From: Streptomyces sp. 549
GTDB lineage: Bacteria; Actinomycetota; Actinomycetes; Streptomycetales; Streptomycetaceae
Direction: 5' to 3'
Assembly (NCBI RefSeq): GCF_030124175.1
Contig: NZ_JASKMT010000008.1
Coordinates: 62,001 to 126,000 of the forward strand
DNA length: 64,000 nt
Below are positions 62,561 to 64,000 of the stretch, one piece after another. A program made the translations under genes and the position numbers. Every line of letters begins with the position of its first letter. The first letter of the stretch is position 1. Below the pieces are notes generated by a model, which did no database searches, was not told the origin of the DNA, and was given only the letters and a program-made list of their open reading frames with translations.

Positions 62561-64000
62561 GTGAGCAGCAAGCCGACCACCACACATCCCGAGTCGACGT
62601 TCGAGTGGACCGATCTGGACCAGCGAGCCGTCGATACGGTCCGGGTCCTGGCGATGGACTCCGTGCAGAAGGTCGGCAACGGCCACCCCGGCACGGCCAT
62701 GTCCCTCGCGCCGGCCGCCTACGTGCTCTTCCAGAAGCTGATGCGGCACGACCCGGCCGACTCGCACTGGAGTGGCCGCGACCGCTTCGTGCTCTCCGTA
62801 GGCCACTCCAGTCTGACGCTGTACATCCAGCTCTACCTGGCCGGATACGGCCTGGAGCTGGAGGACCTGAAGTCGTTCCGCACCTGGGACAGCAAGACCC
62901 CCGGGCACCCGGAGGTCCACCACACCACCGGTGTGGAGACCACGACCGGGCCGCTCGGCCAGGGCATCGGCAACGCGGTGGGCATGGCGATGGCCGCCCG
63001 CTACGAGCGCGGCCTGTACGACCCGGAGACCCCCCAGGGCGAGTCGCCCTTCGACCACACCGTCTGGGTGTTCTGCGGCGACGGCGACCTCCAGGAGGGC
63101 GTGGCCGCGGAGGCGTCCTCGCTCGCCGGCCACCAGAAGCTCGGCAACCTGGTGATGCTGTGGGACGACAACCACATCTCCATCGAGGGCGACACCGAGA
63201 CGGCCGTCTCCGAGGACACCCTCAAGCGCTACGAGGCGTACGGCTGGCACGTGCAGCGTGTCGAGCAGGGCGAGAACGGCGACCTCGACCCCAGGGCCCT
63301 GCACGAGGCGATGGTCGCGGCGCGTGCCGAGACCTCCCGCCCGTCGCTCATCGCCGCCCGGTCGATCATCGCCTGGCCCGCGCCGAACGCGCAGAACACC
63401 GAGGCCGCGCACGGCTCGGCGCTCGGCGCCGAGGAGGTCGCCGCCACCAAGCGGGTGCTCGGCTTCGACCCGGAGCAGCAGTTCCAGGTCGACGAGGAGG
63501 TGCTCACCCACACCCGGTCGGCCCTCGACCGCGGCCGTGAGATGCACGGCGAGTGGGACAAGTCCCTCGCCGCCTGGCGCAGCGCCCAGCCCGAGCGCGC
63601 CGTGACCTTCGACCGGATCCGCGAGCGCCAGATGCCCGACGGATGGCGGGACGCGGTGCCGAGCTTCGAGCCTGGCAAGGACGTCGCCACCCGCAAGGCG
63701 TCCGGCGCGGTGCTGAAGGCCATCGGCGAGGTCCTGCCCGAGCTGTGGGGCGGCTCCGCCGACCTGGCCGGCTCCAACAACACCACCATCGCCGACACCT
63801 CGTTCCTGCCGGAAGGCAACAGCCTCCCGGGCGCCCACCCGTACGGCCGGACGGTGCACTACGGCATCCGCGAGCACGCCATGGGCGCGGTGATGAACGG
63901 TGTCGCGCTGCACGGCAACACCCGCATCTACGGCGGCACCTTCCTGGTCTTCTCCGACTACATGCGCCCCGCGGTGCGGCTGGCCGCCCTGATGAAGGCG
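62561..64000 (+). CDS. tkt: Transketolase, N-terminal part (runs off the window)
   Basis: The first 480 codons of a pentose-phosphate enzyme (normal length about 695) are present and the frame is open to the last base. Thiamine-diphosphate binding is shown by GDGDLQEGVAAEASSLAGH and DDNHISIEG; the start of the pyrimidine-binding domain with the catalytic glutamate region GIREHAMGAVMNG is included. GTG 62561 gives the conserved start SSKPTTTH; GAGAGGAG precedes it by 12 bases. In Streptomyces tal, zwf, opcA and pgl usually follow, outside this window. Confidence 0.95.
   Translation, partial: MSSKPTTTHPESTFEWTDLDQRAVDTVRVLAMDSVQKVGNGHPGTAMSLAPAAYVLFQKLMRHDPADSHWSGRDRFVLSVGHSSLTLYIQLYLAGYGLELEDLKSFRTWDSKTPGHPEVHHTTGVETTTGPLGQGIGNAVGMAMAARYERGLYDPETPQGESPFDHTVWVFCGDGDLQEGVAAEASSLAGHQKLGNLVMLWDDNHISIEGDTETAVSEDTLKRYEAYGWHVQRVEQGENGDLDPRALHEAMVAARAETSRPSLIAARSIIAWPAPNAQNTEAAHGSALGAEEVAATKRVLGFDPEQQFQVDEEVLTHTRSALDRGREMHGEWDKSLAAWRSAQPERAVTFDRIRERQMPDGWRDAVPSFEPGKDVATRKASGAVLKAIGEVLPELWGGSADLAGSNNTTIADTSFLPEGNSLPGAHPYGRTVHYGIREHAMGAVMNGVALHGNTRIYGGTFLVFSDYMRPAVRLAALMKA

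Overview
The window is about 72% GC, with G/C at most third codon positions, frequent GTG starts and many TANNNT boxes 6-8 bases ahead of a start codon. It carries whiA (sporulation regulator), an RbpA-type RNA polymerase binding protein, a mycothiol-dependent-isomerase-like protein and an actinobacterial S1 gene. Together these point to a Streptomyces or close relative. It reads as core chromosome: no tRNA, rRNA, transposase, integrase or CRISPR array was seen. The gene order (branched-chain transport, polA, rpsA, coaE, uvrB, uvrA, uvrC-rapZ-yvcK-whiA, gap-pgk-tpiA-secG, pgi, ctaA/ctaB, tkt) matches what I remember of the conserved Streptomyces core.

Layout. 1-4.3 kb: end of a probable substrate-binding gene, then livHMGF, closed by a 19-bp-stem terminator. 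4.3-11.7 kb: a PaaI-like thioesterase and a YdeP-type molybdopterin oxidoreductase on the minus strand, then polA and a secreted lytic transglycosylase. 11.7-19.6 kb: helicase hrpB and a methyltransferase (minus), then rpsA with a clear promoter and long leader, a PAC2 protein, coaE and a TPR protein. 19.6-35.5 kb is the accessory part: an unknown protein divergent from a cupin, an aminotransferase with a long Gln/Pro/Tyr-rich tail, a VWA/membrane-protein pair, a solitary MazF/PemK-like protein, a HEAT-repeat protein, a CapA-type lipoprotein, a methyltransferase, a PIG-L deacetylase, an MFS exporter, a DUF3626-like protein, ogt and a secreted phosphodiesterase. It also holds two short tandem-repeat arrays.

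35.5-49.4 kb: all three excision-repair genes, uvrB, uvrA and uvrC, interleaved with two TerD-domain genes, a TerC-family gene behind a yybP-ykoY (manganese) riboswitch, a Rieske lipoprotein, a mycothiol-enzyme-like protein and a metallo-beta-lactamase-fold hydrolase. 49.4-52.3 kb: rapZ, yvcK and whiA with overlapping or tight junctions after uvrC. 52.5-58.4 kb: gap, pgk, tpiA, secG, rbpA and pgi, separated by strong hairpins. 58.4-64 kb: heme A synthesis (ctaA, ctaB) around an amidohydrolase and a small unknown gene, then the first 480 codons of transketolase, which runs off the end.

The most interesting points are: the riboswitch with a readable switching mechanism; a candidate internal whiA promoter with a GACAC box and a perfect dyad inside yvcK; a 33-codon frame coupled to tpiA; a TerD protein joined to an FtsK-like domain that appears to lack a Walker A motif; low-complexity tails on an aminotransferase and on UvrA; a MazF-like gene whose start region lies in a long dyad; and many probable leaderless promoters. 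I found no wholly new multi-gene system.
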